64,000 nucleotides of DNA from an uncultured Lachnospiraceae bacterium (GTDB taxonomy: Bacteria > Bacillota > Clostridia > Lachnospirales > Lachnospiraceae), in contig CAKQYU010000001.1 of the NCBI GenBank assembly GCA_934293575.1, positions 310,001 through 374,000 of the forward strand, in the 5' to 3' direction. The notes under the pieces are model-generated. The model saw only the letters and a program-made list of their open reading frames with translations. It was not told the origin of the DNA and made no database searches. Position 1 is the stretch's first letter; every line of letters begins with the position of its first letter. Positions 54,801 to 62,190 of this stretch are shown one piece after another. Made by a program: the position numbers and the translations under genes.

Positions 54801-57343
54801 ATGCTGCCGGATTTTGTTGTGGCATATCCATTATCATCCGTTACAATTATATGACTTTCTCCGGTGGTTTTTGAAGTTAAAATAAATGCAATGTGCGCCA
54901 TTGGCTTTCCGGTTTGGTAATCGGACTTTAGAAAAGCGAGATCTCCTCGTTGAACCTGATCAAAAACATCGATTGAAATCTTATCTTTTGATGATAAAGT
55001 TTGTTGGTTGAACGCTATCTTAATCTGGTTATCGGATGCGTCCCACTTTAATTCCATGATAATTGGCTGATTCTTTTGAAATGCCTGACCATTGATATAA
55101 GTAAATCCTCCTTCTTCAATGTTAAGATAACCTGTCGGAGGAACAATTTCCCTGATTACGATAGTTCCCAATGGAATGGCCCTTTGCTTGTTATAATAAT
55201 AAAAGTCATCCGAGGCATAGTTGTTGTCACATTCTGTATTTTGAAAATCAATCTTGCCCTCTTTGTTAGTTGAAAGGAACCATTTTCTGGTTGGATTTAA
55301 TGGAATATCGGCTTCTTTTTCAAAATACGAATCATAATATTCAAAACAAAAAACGGCATTAGACAATGTGCCGGCACCTAATGGTGTGTCTGATTTTGTT
55401 TCTGCATCATTTTTTTGAAGATTTAAATGAACCGGTGCATATAATGGTTCATCGGTACAGATTAATTCATAAAGGCTTTGTTCCGGGTGTATAATAACCT
55501 CATGTCCGCTTTTTTCACAGGCTATATCAATCCGGTATCCTTTTGGTGGGTTTTCTTCACAGATGTAGTATTTTCCGTAAAACAGTTGTAAAGGACTGTC
55601 CTTTGTAAATGTGACAGTATATGTGTTTCCTGTTATTTGCACATTTGAATAATAATCTGTAACATTCGTGCTATCCCCATTGTAGGAAAATGAAAAGGTT
55701 AAATTACCATCTGTATTTGTAACAAAAGGATGATCTTGTGTGGAGGCAAGAATTGGTTTTTTGTAATTGTTTGTGTCAGAAACTGTTTCATATCCTACAA
55801 TAAAATTAACCGGGTTACCTTGATCATCTTTGATACGATAGTTTGCTCCAGCTATCGAGTACAATGGATGATTGAAAAGATTCTTATTATCACCGGATGT
55901 TTTGTGAAAATAAAGTGTATAAGGTTTAATAGAATCAACGAAGGATTTTTGGAGTGCATTTTCTAATGAATTAATCGGAAATTTTCCTGAATTGAACAAA
56001 TAGTATCCTTCATCCTTTTCATAAAATTCATTTCCGCATATTTCATGAAAATAATAGTCGGTATCTGCCTGTAATTGTATTGTTGCAGGTGTTACATTTC
56101 CAGAGGTATCAAATTGAAAGGTTCCGATTGGAGTATTTTTATTATTAACCGGATAGATTCCATATTGAATTCCCTGTAGCGAAAATGCAGACAGGTTTGA
56201 ATCCTTATCAATGATGTCTTTATCAATGTATGAACGGATTCCGTGCTTGGTTATAGAAACATAAGATTTATCATGGTAGGTGTACCAGACACCTCCTCCA
56301 ACGGCCTGTACGGATGTATTCTTCCGGTTATAATCCGCATCAATATAATCTGTACGGATTTCAATAAAAACTTTATGCTGTGATGTATCTACAGACCGGA
56401 TATAAAAATGCATATAACAGATGTTATCGGAATTGGCAGCAATATATAAACTACTGTCCGCATCGGAATCATTCTTGTAATATGGTGCAGAGTCGGAAGA
56501 GCCGGTTAAACAATGATATAAGTTAACTGATTTTCCTATTAATTGATTGGATGCATATAAACCGGAAACAGTCTGTGTAATCAAGGCAGTTGCACCTTGA
56601 AATGTTGCGCCGGTGGATGCACTGTTATGAACCTGGGTATAAGAAAACTTAACTTTTGCAATCTCAACAGGGTTGGATTTGGAACTGTTTTTCCATGAAT
56701 CCGGTATGGACTGTTCAGGAAATCCATAATCGGATGGATTAATCTTTGTAAACTGTCCGATATCAGGATGTCCGTTATAAAAAAATCCATTCGAAGTACC
56801 TAATAGAGACTCTTCTTCTGATTGTATTGATTCATCCGCCGGTATGTCGGAAACAAAAATCATTTCGTAGGTAAATCCGATTAGTTTGTCTGTCTCATTA
56901 AAAACATATAAAGCATGGAAATTATCACTGACATCCGGTAAAGTCTGAATGCAAGTAAGATACTCGACAACAAGCTTTGATTCTGTTTGATTATAAATAT
57001 CGGTTACAATCTGACTGCTTAACTGAAGTTTATCATCTTCTTCTATAGCCTGATGTTGTAAATAAAATTCTTCAAAAACAGAATATTGATTACAATATCC
57101 CAATGCTCCGAAGGAATAATAGATACTTTTTTTCAAGAGAGAATTATCGGTAATTTCCTGGGATGAATATACATCACAAAGACTGCTGTTATCATATGCA
57201 TAAATATAAGGCAGGCTTTTGGCTGCCTGTTCATCGTTTGAAAAAATTGCAGCATTTACCGGATAAAATTCTCCTAATATAAATGTAAAAATTAATAAAA
57301 TGGATAAAAATTTTTTGAAATTCTTTTGAATCGAATAAAACAT
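51833..57343 (-). CDS. Giant cell-surface adhesin with SpaA/Cna-B-like and VaFE (T-Q ester) repeats
   Basis: A secreted wall protein of about 1836 residues. Signal peptide: basic start then FLSILLIFTFILGEFYPVNA. The N-terminal region (LLKKSIYYSFGALGY) recalls thioester/TQXA domains, only weakly. Middle: several SpaA/Cna-B-like domains (SDTPLGAGTLSNAVF, PPTGYLNIEEG, KTTGESHIIVTDDNG). The C-terminal third holds five VaFE repeats (about 53945-51985), each opening with a strand carrying Thr, then DxVxYxNLxxGxxYxxxGxL, and closing V(V/A)(F/Y)E...HxDI.D..QTV. Intramolecular Thr-Gln ester bonds are expected in this family. The end PPVATGD, a hydrophobic helix and KRKENRQQ is a sorting-like signal. 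The start at ATG 57343 has GGACAAGGTG ahead; the ATG at 57370 lacks a site. No sortase gene is near. Confidence 0.85.
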   Translation of the reverse strand: MFYSIQKNFKKFLSILLIFTFILGEFYPVNAAIFSNDEQAAKSLPYIYAYDNSSLCDVYSSQEITDNSLLKKSIYYSFGALGYCNQYSVFEEFYLQHQAIEEDDKLQLSSQIVTDIYNQTESKLVVEYLTCIQTLPDVSDNFHALYVFNETDKLIGFTYEMIFVSDIPADESIQSEEESLLGTSNGFFYNGHPDIGQFTKINPSDYGFPEQSIPDSWKNSSKSNPVEIAKVKFSYTQVHNSASTGATFQGATALITQTVSGLYASNQLIGKSVNLYHCLTGSSDSAPYYKNDSDADSSLYIAANSDNICYMHFYIRSVDTSQHKVFIEIRTDYIDADYNRKNTSVQAVGGGVWYTYHDKSYVSITKHGIRSYIDKDIIDKDSNLSAFSLQGIQYGIYPVNNKNTPIGTFQFDTSGNVTPATIQLQADTDYYFHEICGNEFYEKDEGYYLFNSGKFPINSLENALQKSFVDSIKPYTLYFHKTSGDNKNLFNHPLYSIAGANYRIKDDQGNPVNFIVGYETVSDTNNYKKPILASTQDHPFVTNTDGNLTFSFSYNGDSTNVTDYYSNVQITGNTYTVTFTKDSPLQLFYGKYYICEENPPKGYRIDIACEKSGHEVIIHPEQSLYELICTDEPLYAPVHLNLQKNDAETKSDTPLGAGTLSNAVFCFEYYDSYFEKEADIPLNPTRKWFLSTNKEGKIDFQNTECDNNYASDDFYYYNKQRAIPLGTIVIREIVPPTGYLNIEEGGFTYINGQAFQKNQPIIMELKWDASDNQIKIAFNQQTLSSKDKISIDVFDQVQRGDLAFLKSDYQTGKPMAHIAFILTSKTTGESHIIVTDDNGYATTKSGSIQTVNQNTYKQLHTKDTNKNDIYLDQISSEDVLKNQLYPSGIWFYGTTDKHLQSQMDILDDTGALPYDTYSITEVFSLGNKTTQLIIEDDFTFDMNQDGNVFVYSISDMPTPKFHTSSMDHKTQNHYSLAAPDTVIIDSIEYKYLRYNTTYTFKGILVAQKDCQTKDGMQYKAGQPLLDAQGNFIRSNVSFQTAQQESNLYNANAAGTIDLIYNFDSSNLQGINGVWQTYLCPGSDTELLVINDGQEVDLAASKVLNFKISENEVFYIEDTSLDNIDESVSFMGIDTDAFTSSYHLNVDKTSKNTVVTDTVYLSNLIEGNEYKLISTLVDGQTGEIISDKNGKPCKKTTNNIIYKEDSSHHNMKIDIVLPEFDSSQYLGRHVVVFEELYWNNCLYARDTDITNTRESIYFPYIMETIATDKEGNKTIALEDTVTIVDKVSYSGLAPDKEYKITGTLHYLNANNQECTLYNKSKQPVTATTTFIPKTSTGTASVTFQINIKDILLDNPNDFPKQMVVFEELFYDDISLYLHADITDTKQTVSFPTLTTSLVEDDSQSQFVDTFDRQLHITDYVHYENLTVGQDYTIIGKLINKKTQQPITDGKKEITGSTTFQANESSGDVSVKFTLPALSKEPESMSNDTDMMVAYEYLYEGLDTKESKLLSIHANPENSEQTITHVKGHTSLTNTLHGKHSISKEEKISLEDQITYENLIIGKEYEVNGTLYIPSLESTSDTTELDASGNSCQPLFDQSGKKITGHTRFTADKENGTVTVSFSFDAATIPNIDNLNYIVAFEEMKECMSDQVVFSHKDITDTNQTVYFVDIQTEALDTYTKSHTGTCRKNDQIIDYVSYHNLTVGQEYTLKGTLMIKEDAKPFQINHEIISEEITFTPTKSDDTIPVEFNFDSRNLSGKTIVVYEELYCEQALISKHTDINDEKQSVSYPPDKTPPVATGDTNVIKWMIALLYLSILSGGGILCYLKRKENRQQSDIL

Positions 57344-57392
57344 AACACCTTGTCCTTTCCAAGATGTCATATAAGAAAATTAGATAAAACAG

Positions 57393-57421
57393 ATTATGCC
57401 ATAAGGAAAATGGAAAGTCAA
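57393..57421 (-). promoter_or_regulatory. Sigma-A type promoter for the adhesin gene
   Basis: On the - strand TTGACT (57421-57416) and CATAAT (57398-57393) with 17-base spacing, about 50 bases ahead of the chosen adhesin start. No terminator hairpin is visible between the YneA-like gene and this promoter, so readthrough from the SOS promoter is possible. Confidence 0.65.
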
Positions 57422-57443
57422 GGTGATTTTGTCAATTAAAGTA

Positions 57444-57767
57444 TTATTTTTCGGTTTCAATATAGACAGGGATAATCAGATAACATCCTGCTTTCAAGGA
57501 AGTGTTGGTCATATTATTCATAAGTTGCACTTCTTCTATGTATTCATTCCTATTCTGTCCCGGTTTTGCATAGGTATCGGCAAGTGAAGTTAAAGTTGTT
57601 CCCTGTTCGATTTCAATTGTGGTAAAGGTCTTTTCGTATTGTTTGGATTCTCTTGCATTCGCAATGGATGAATGTATAAAAACAGATACGGTTAAAATGA
57701 TAATGGTTGCAATGATTAACATAATATAATTATTGGTAACTGGCTTGTGAATTCTTTTTGTTTTCAT
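57444..57767 (-). CDS. LysM-domain YneA-like SOS cell division inhibitor
   Basis: A 107-residue protein with a basic N-terminus (MKTKRIHKPVTNNY), one membrane helix (about residues 15-35) and an extracytoplasmic LysM-like domain (FTTIEIEQGTTLTSLADTYAKPG ... LKAGCYLIIPVY). This is the layout of YneA, which in Bacillus subtilis halts division during the SOS response and is encoded divergently from lexA, as here. Start ATG 57767 has CAGGAGA ahead; an upstream in-frame ATG (57839) lies in the promoter region. A LexA-box-like palindrome sits between its -35 and -10. Sequence similarity in this family is low, so the assignment rests on architecture and context. Confidence 0.78.
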   Translation of the reverse strand: MKTKRIHKPVTNNYIMLIIATIIILTVSVFIHSSIANARESKQYEKTFTTIEIEQGTTLTSLADTYAKPGQNRNEYIEEVQLMNNMTNTSLKAGCYLIIPVYIETEK

Positions 57768-57810
57768 AATATCATCTCCTGTATTAAATCGAATGTTTGT
57801 TTGTATTTGT

Positions 57811-57839
57811 ATATTACCAAACAAATGTTTGTGTGTCAA
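57811..57839 (-). promoter_or_regulatory. Promoter of the YneA-like gene with LexA box in the spacer
   Basis: On the - strand a perfect TTGACA (57839-57834), 17-base spacer, TAATAT (57816-57811). The palindrome CAAACATTTGTTTG occupies the spacer (57831-57818), so bound repressor would block RNA polymerase. Confidence 0.85.
57818..57831. promoter_or_regulatory. LexA box 1 (YneA-like promoter)
   Basis: CAAACAAATGTTTG fits the Firmicutes LexA consensus CGAACRNRYGTTYG with one mismatch (position 2). It lies inside the spacer of the YneA-like promoter. Confidence 0.8.
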
Positions 57840-57847
57840 TACAAAAT

Positions 57848-57887
57848 CGAAAAAATGTTCGGAAAATTTGTTCGGAATAAATGTTTG
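57848..57887. promoter_or_regulatory. LexA box array upstream of lexA
   Basis: CGAAAAAATGTTCG (57848-57861) fits the LexA consensus with one mismatch. Two weaker matches follow directly at 57861-57874 (GGAAAATTTGTTCG, three mismatches) and 57874-57887 (GGAATAAATGTTTG, two mismatches), giving a 13-base stepping of GTTCGGAA-type half-sites. The last one overlaps the lexA -35 hexamer. Confidence 0.7.
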
Positions 57888-57913
57888 CCTTTTTACCTGT
57901 TTTATGTTAATAT
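57885..57913 (+). promoter_or_regulatory. Promoter of lexA
   Basis: TTGCCT (57885-57890), 17-base spacer and TAATAT (57908-57913), 31 bases ahead of the lexA ATG. Overlap with the LexA-like sites indicates autorepression. Confidence 0.75.
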
Positions 57914-57943
57914 TAATTTATCTTTTAATTGGGAGGTTATTAT

Positions 57944-58555
57944 ATGCCTGGTAAGATAAGTTCAAAACAACAGGAAATATTAGATTGTATTAAAGAAAGC
58001 ATATTAAGTAAGGGATATCCACCATCTGTTCGTGAAATATGTGATATGGTAAAGTTAAAGTCTACTTCTTCCGTTCATTCGCATTTAGAGACTCTGGAAA
58101 AGAACGGATATATACGAAGAGATCCTACCAAACCCAGAACGATTGAGATTTTAGATGATGATTTTAATCTTACAAGAAGAGAGCTTGTGAATGTACCTAT
58201 TATTGGTCAGGTTGCAGCCGGACAACCGATTCTTGCGGTTGAGAATATTGACGGTTACTTTCCTCTTCCACCCGAATATCTACATAATAAGTCGTCTTTT
58301 ATGCTGCGGGTAAAGGGTGAAAGCATGGTTAATGTCGGTATTTTTGATGGAGATTTGATTTTGGTTGAAGAACAACAGACTGCAATGAATAATGAAATTG
58401 TTGTAGCATTGGTAGATGACAGTGCAACCGTAAAGCGTTTCTTCAAAGAAGATGGGCATTATCGGTTACAACCGGAGAATGATTATATGGATCCGATTAT
58501 TGTTGATGAGGTATCTATTTTAGGTAAGGTTATCGGCTTGTTCCGCTCCTTTTAA
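57944..58555 (+). CDS. lexA: LexA repressor
   Basis: SOS master repressor and self-cleaving protease, 203 residues. N-terminal winged helix domain (about residues 1-65; PPSVREICDMVKLKSTSSVHSHL), cleavage site Ala92-Gly93 in QVAAGQP, catalytic Ser127 in GESM and Lys164 in SATVKRF. RecA-bound ssDNA triggers cleavage. ATG 57944 has GGGAGG 8-9 bases ahead. Divergent from the YneA-like gene, with LexA boxes between. A strong terminator follows, shared with the convergent gene at 58607. Confidence 0.97.
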   Translation: MPGKISSKQQEILDCIKESILSKGYPPSVREICDMVKLKSTSSVHSHLETLEKNGYIRRDPTKPRTIEILDDDFNLTRRELVNVPIIGQVAAGQPILAVENIDGYFPLPPEYLHNKSSFMLRVKGESMVNVGIFDGDLILVEEQQTAMNNEIVVALVDDSATVKRFFKEDGHYRLQPENDYMDPIIVDEVSILGKVIGLFRSF

Positions 58556-58565
58556 ATGAAAATAA

Positions 58566-58604
58566 GGCTATGTTTAATGGAGAATCATTAAATATAGCCT
58601 TTTT
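58566..58604. terminator. Bidirectional terminator after lexA
   Basis: A 14-bp stem (GGCTATGTTTAATG / CATTAAATATAGCC, one G-T wobble), loop GAGAAT and T5 on the + strand; A-rich bases before the stem give a T-rich run for the opposite strand. Confidence 0.9.
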
Positions 58605-58606
58605 GT

Positions 58607-58936
58607 TTAGTTAAATACCACGTCACAATAAAATCCCTGCTTGTTTTCTTTACAGGTTGCGTATCGATAACGAACCTGATTCCCTTCATTGTATCGGATA
58701 AAAAAAGCTGAATAAGGAAATCGTGTCCAATCCATTAAACGATTCATTGTTGAAGTGACATGTTCAATTGTAAATTCTTTTAAATGAATATCTACAATAA
58801 ACTTATTATTTTTGATTAAAACAGTTGCGGTATCAACATCGGAATTATCTTTTAATGCTGCAAGTATGATGTTTTTGGTAATATCATCATAGATTAATTC
58901 AATGTTTGATACATATTGATTTAAAATGGAAACCAT
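58607..58936 (-). CDS. Uncharacterised small protein next to an HD-GYP gene
   Basis: A 109-residue soluble-looking protein with no signal or membrane helix. It starts MVSILNQYVSNIELIYDDI, has a beta-strand pair TATVLIKNNKFIVDIHL, and ends with aromatic-rich strands (FPYSAFFIRYNEGNQVRYRYAT). I do not recognise a family. CAGGAGA precedes the start, and it follows the HD-GYP gene by 13 bases on the same strand, so the two are probably co-transcribed; a signalling-adaptor role is only a guess. Confidence 0.65.
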   Translation of the reverse strand: MVSILNQYVSNIELIYDDITKNIILAALKDNSDVDTATVLIKNNKFIVDIHLKEFTIEHVTSTMNRLMDWTRFPYSAFFIRYNEGNQVRYRYATCKENKQGFYCDVVFN

Positions 58937-58949
58937 ACACGTTCTCCTG

Positions 58950-60140
58950 TTAATAAATTTCGTGATCCGGCATTGCCTTTAATACGGCTTTGAAACGGTC
59001 AAAGTTTTCTTCAAACAAATCTACAACATCCGGATCAAAATGAATTCCCTTTAATCGGACAATTTCGTCATGTGTACTTTCCAATGACCAGCCATCTTTA
59101 TAGTATCGCTGGGATGTTAATGCATCAAATACATCGCATACCGCCATTAATCGGCTGATATATGCAATCTCTTCCCCTTTCATACCTAAATAACCGCTGC
59201 CATCCCATCGCTCATGATGCTGTAATGCAATGGTTCTTGCAATCTGCATAATATCGCCGGGACATTTTGCAAGCAATGCTTCTCCATATAATACATGATT
59301 TTTCATGATGGCATATTCTTCTTCGGTTAGGCGGTCGGGTTTGTCTAAAATCTCTTCCGGTATCATTAACTTACCGATGTCATGCATCATTGCGGCAACA
59401 GATAATTTTTCCACATAATCCGCAGTAAATCCGGATGCCTCACCTAAAATCTTCATATATTCGGCAACACGTCGGATGTGTTCGCCGGTTACTTTGGATT
59501 TGCTTTCAGACAGTTCCGCAAAGGCGTAAATCAACTCTTCCTGACTGTGTTTCAAATCGTTATTGGCATCAATGGTTTTGTTGAGCATAACCATGTTACG
59601 GTCTACGATATAATAAGAAAATAAAGTAGTTACCAGTACAAAAACAATACGGATGAAAGCACCGTAAATCAAAGCTTCCACCAAAGTATTATATTCCGAT
59701 ATACCGGAATCCGGACAGATCAGATAATATCGCAATAAAGAAACCCCAATAACACAGATACAGTCAATTAATGTTGTAACCACAATTAACTTCCTGTCAC
59801 AATAAATTGTGGCAATTAACAATGGTAGTGTAACCAATATAATAAAATCATAGGAAATAAAGGTACTTAATAAAAATACAACACCCAAAGTACACATAAT
59901 CACATAATATTTTATCCATTGGTGTTCCAGTTTTAATATGTTAACCAATACGGATGGAATCAGTAATAACAAAAAACAGGCGACAAAAATCACTGACACG
60001 ATATATTTATCAAAATTATAATAATCTGTCATTACAAATATCCATAAAGAAATCAAAAATAATGTTGCAATTCGTAAGCACTTTGCAGCAAGCTTGTTAA
60101 CTTCTAACGTATTAATTTTAATTAATAACTGTCGATCCAT
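58950..60140 (-). CDS. Membrane HD-GYP domain protein (putative cyclic-di-GMP phosphodiesterase)
   Basis: A 396-residue protein: about six membrane helices (residues 20-190), then a short helix and the HD-GYP domain. The metal site HDIGKLMIPEEILDKP and the downstream HHERWDGSGYLG are present; the signature GYP is GYL here, a known variation but one that makes the substrate uncertain. Such proteins hydrolyse cyclic di-GMP in other bacteria. The N-terminal region is a 5-6 TM sensor of unknown ligand. AGGGGGAA precedes the ATG; rsfS ends 29 bases upstream. Confidence 0.82.
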   Translation of the reverse strand: MDRQLLIKINTLEVNKLAAKCLRIATLFLISLWIFVMTDYYNFDKYIVSVIFVACFLLLLIPSVLVNILKLEHQWIKYYVIMCTLGVVFLLSTFISYDFIILVTLPLLIATIYCDRKLIVVTTLIDCICVIGVSLLRYYLICPDSGISEYNTLVEALIYGAFIRIVFVLVTTLFSYYIVDRNMVMLNKTIDANNDLKHSQEELIYAFAELSESKSKVTGEHIRRVAEYMKILGEASGFTADYVEKLSVAAMMHDIGKLMIPEEILDKPDRLTEEEYAIMKNHVLYGEALLAKCPGDIMQIARTIALQHHERWDGSGYLGMKGEEIAYISRLMAVCDVFDALTSQRYYKDGWSLESTHDEIVRLKGIHFDPDVVDLFEENFDRFKAVLKAMPDHEIY

Positions 60141-60169
60141 ATTTCCCCCTATATGTTTATCTGAAATTT

Positions 60170-60517
60170 TTATAAATCAGCCGGATCAATCTGTTTGCCG
60201 TCCAGCCATATTTTTTCTAAATTATAAAAAAGACGTTCATCATTATGAAATACATGTACGATAATGTCATTAAAGTCCATTAAAATCCATCCCGCAGATT
60301 GATAGCCTTCGATTTGTCTCGGATGTACTTTTACTTCTCTTAACTTCTCTTCTACATTATTGGCAAGTGCTTTTACCTGTGTCTGGCTTGAACCACTTCC
60401 GATAATAAAATAATCGGTCATAATTGATACATTCGATACATCAATTACTCTTAAATCTTCTACTTTTTTATCCTCTAATGCCGATACGGCAATTTTTGCC
60501 AGTTCTTTGCTTGTCAT
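60170..60517 (-). CDS. rsfS: Ribosome silencing factor
   Basis: A 115-residue RsfS/YbeB protein that binds L14 and blocks subunit joining when nutrients are scarce. Diagnostic: SIMTDYFIIGSGSSQTQVKAL, GWILMDFNDIIVHVFHNDERLFYNLE. It follows yqeK by 9 bases in the standard nadD-yqeK-rsfS order. TAGGAG precedes the start. Confidence 0.95.
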   Translation of the reverse strand: MTSKELAKIAVSALEDKKVEDLRVIDVSNVSIMTDYFIIGSGSSQTQVKALANNVEEKLREVKVHPRQIEGYQSAGWILMDFNDIIVHVFHNDERLFYNLEKIWLDGKQIDPADL

Positions 60518-60526
60518 AATAAACTC

Positions 60527-61099
60527 CTATTCTTTCTTTGCTTCTGCATAATATGCATATGTTTGTTTGGTAATCGGATCGATGTTTGATTCCTTCTTAC
60601 CCAGATAATTAATTGTATTATACAGGATATGCTTTAAGCAGGTATCCAAATCGGTATATGCTTCTTTCCGGATTGTTTCGATTTCGGGTAACGGAGCCCG
60701 GTTTGGTTCAATATAATCTGCAATATAAATAATTTTATCTAAAGCAGACATTGCCGGTTTGCCGGTTGTGTGGCAGGCAATGGCACTTAATATATCTTCA
60801 TCTTTTACATCATATTTTTCTTTTGCATATACAGCAGATAATTTGGCATGCAATAAATCCGGATTTTTGTATTCGCTTTCCGTAATCGGAATGTTCCGTT
60901 TGGTTAATTTGGTTATTTTTTTATCATTTGCGACATATTTGGCACAGTCATGTAATAATCCGGCAATCAGTGCTTTTTCAATATCTACGCCATGTATAAA
61001 AGCAAGATTACCTGCGGTATATTCTACTCCCAGACTATGTTCAAAACGCTTGTCCGGTAATTTTTCTTTTAGTTTCTCTCTCATTTCCAATCGTGTCAT
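60527..61099 (-). CDS. yqeK: YqeK family HD-domain hydrolase
   Basis: A 190-residue HD-superfamily enzyme; homologues are symmetrical bis(5'-nucleosyl)-tetraphosphatases acting on Ap4A. HSLGVEYTA, the HD motif GLLHDCAK, and HAKLSAVYAKE plus IACHTTGKPAMSALDKIIYIADYIEP give the metal and substrate ligands. Between nadD and rsfS, as in most Firmicutes; however a hairpin terminator lies in the 91-base gap after nadD. GAAGGTG precedes the ATG. Confidence 0.92.
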   Translation of the reverse strand: MTRLEMREKLKEKLPDKRFEHSLGVEYTAGNLAFIHGVDIEKALIAGLLHDCAKYVANDKKITKLTKRNIPITESEYKNPDLLHAKLSAVYAKEKYDVKDEDILSAIACHTTGKPAMSALDKIIYIADYIEPNRAPLPEIETIRKEAYTDLDTCLKHILYNTINYLGKKESNIDPITKQTYAYYAEAKKE

Positions 61100-61140
61100 A
61101 GTACACCTTCATCAATAAAAAATACTGAAGTCAGTATAAC

Positions 61141-61178
61141 AAAAAAACTACGGAATTTCAATGTAACTCCATAGTTTT
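61141..61178 (-). terminator. Terminator after nadD on the - strand
   Basis: Read on the - strand, AAAACTATGGAGTT pairs with AATTCCGTAGTTTT (two wobbles) and the hairpin is followed by seven T. It lies 13 bases past the nadD stop and may reduce transcription into yqeK. Confidence 0.75.
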
Positions 61179-61190
61179 CTTTGATATTTT

Positions 61191-61829
61191 TTAATTTCTT
61201 TGGTAAAGATGATTGCTTTTGATATATTGTAATACCTTTATGGGAAGCTGCAGGGCTTTCGCCTGTTGTTCCACGCATAAATCTGAATCCGTCTGCTTTG
61301 AAAGTGCTTTACGGATTTCATGCGATGAACAGTTTATCTTCTGAATCTGGATGATGTGAAACGCATTCGCCCGATAAAATGTATTCAGCTCTTCTATTTT
61401 TGCCGCGATTGCAAAATCATCGTTTCCGTCACGGCAGGCAACCAGAATATCGGTATACAACAGAATTTTTTCCGGATATTTCCAGGTTGTAAACTGAAAT
61501 AAAGAGTCTGCTCCCATAATAAAGAAAAAAGAATCGTTTGGATGGTCTTTTTTCAATTGCCGGAGGGTTTCATAGGTATAGGTGATTCCCTCCCGTTTCA
61601 GTTCGTAATCGGAGGCATAAAAGCCTGGATATTCTTCTATTGCCAATTGAACCATCTGCAACCGGATAAAACCCGGCAGGATGGAGCCGGTGTTTTTATA
61701 TGCCGGTATATGATTTGGCATAAACAGGATTTCGTCCAATTGATACTGTTTGTAAGCAGCCTGTGCAATCTGAATATGTCCATTATGGATTGGATTAAAT
61801 GTTCCACCTATAATTCCAATTCTTGACAT
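61191..61829 (-). CDS. nadD: Nicotinate-nucleotide adenylyltransferase
   Basis: Joins nicotinate mononucleotide and ATP to deamido-NAD in NAD synthesis. The 212-residue nucleotidyltransferase has GGTFNPIHNGH (residues 8-18), FMPNHIPAYK, FIMGADSLFQF and SSHEIRKAL. GAGG is found 8-9 bases before the ATG. It follows yhbY after 56 bases. Confidence 0.95.
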   Translation of the reverse strand: MSRIGIIGGTFNPIHNGHIQIAQAAYKQYQLDEILFMPNHIPAYKNTGSILPGFIRLQMVQLAIEEYPGFYASDYELKREGITYTYETLRQLKKDHPNDSFFFIMGADSLFQFTTWKYPEKILLYTDILVACRDGNDDFAIAAKIEELNTFYRANAFHIIQIQKINCSSHEIRKALSKQTDSDLCVEQQAKALQLPIKVLQYIKSNHLYQRN

Positions 61830-61885
61830 TTTATAACCTCTTTCCTGTTGATTGTTTACATAAAAATATTATTGCAAACCATTTA

Positions 61886-62176
61886 TTATTTCGGTAATTC
61901 AATTTTAGGATTTTTCTTGTTTCTTTTATATAAAACAATTTTTTTCCCGATTACCTGAACTACCTGGGAATTACTACGTTCTGCAATTACGTTTGCAATT
62001 TCTTTCGGATCGTCCAGACAATTTTTTAAAACACCGATTTTGATTAATTCCCGTTTATCGATTGCTTCTGTAACGGATGTAATCATTTCCGGCGTAACAC
62101 TATTTTTACCGATATTTAAAACAGGGTCAATATTCATTGCCAAACCCTTTAAATATGCTCTTTGTTTACTTGTCAT
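61886..62176 (-). CDS. yhbY: YhbY/CRS1 RNA-binding protein
   Basis: A 96-residue CRM-domain protein that associates with the large subunit during assembly. MTSKQRAYLKGLA, VLNIGKNSVTPEMI, ELIKIGVL and VQVIGKKIVLYKR mark the fold, with the GxxG-type loop at IGKN. Its place between obg and nadD matches Firmicute gene order. Confidence 0.94.
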   Translation of the reverse strand: MTSKQRAYLKGLAMNIDPVLNIGKNSVTPEMITSVTEAIDKRELIKIGVLKNCLDDPKEIANVIAERSNSQVVQVIGKKIVLYKRNKKNPKIELPK

Positions 62177-62190
62177 GTCTTTTACCTCAT

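Noticed and set aside
57747..57959. + strand frame of 70 codons across the lexA/YneA intergenic region
   Set aside because: Covers two promoters and the LexA boxes, has no ribosome binding site and overlaps the lexA start in another frame.
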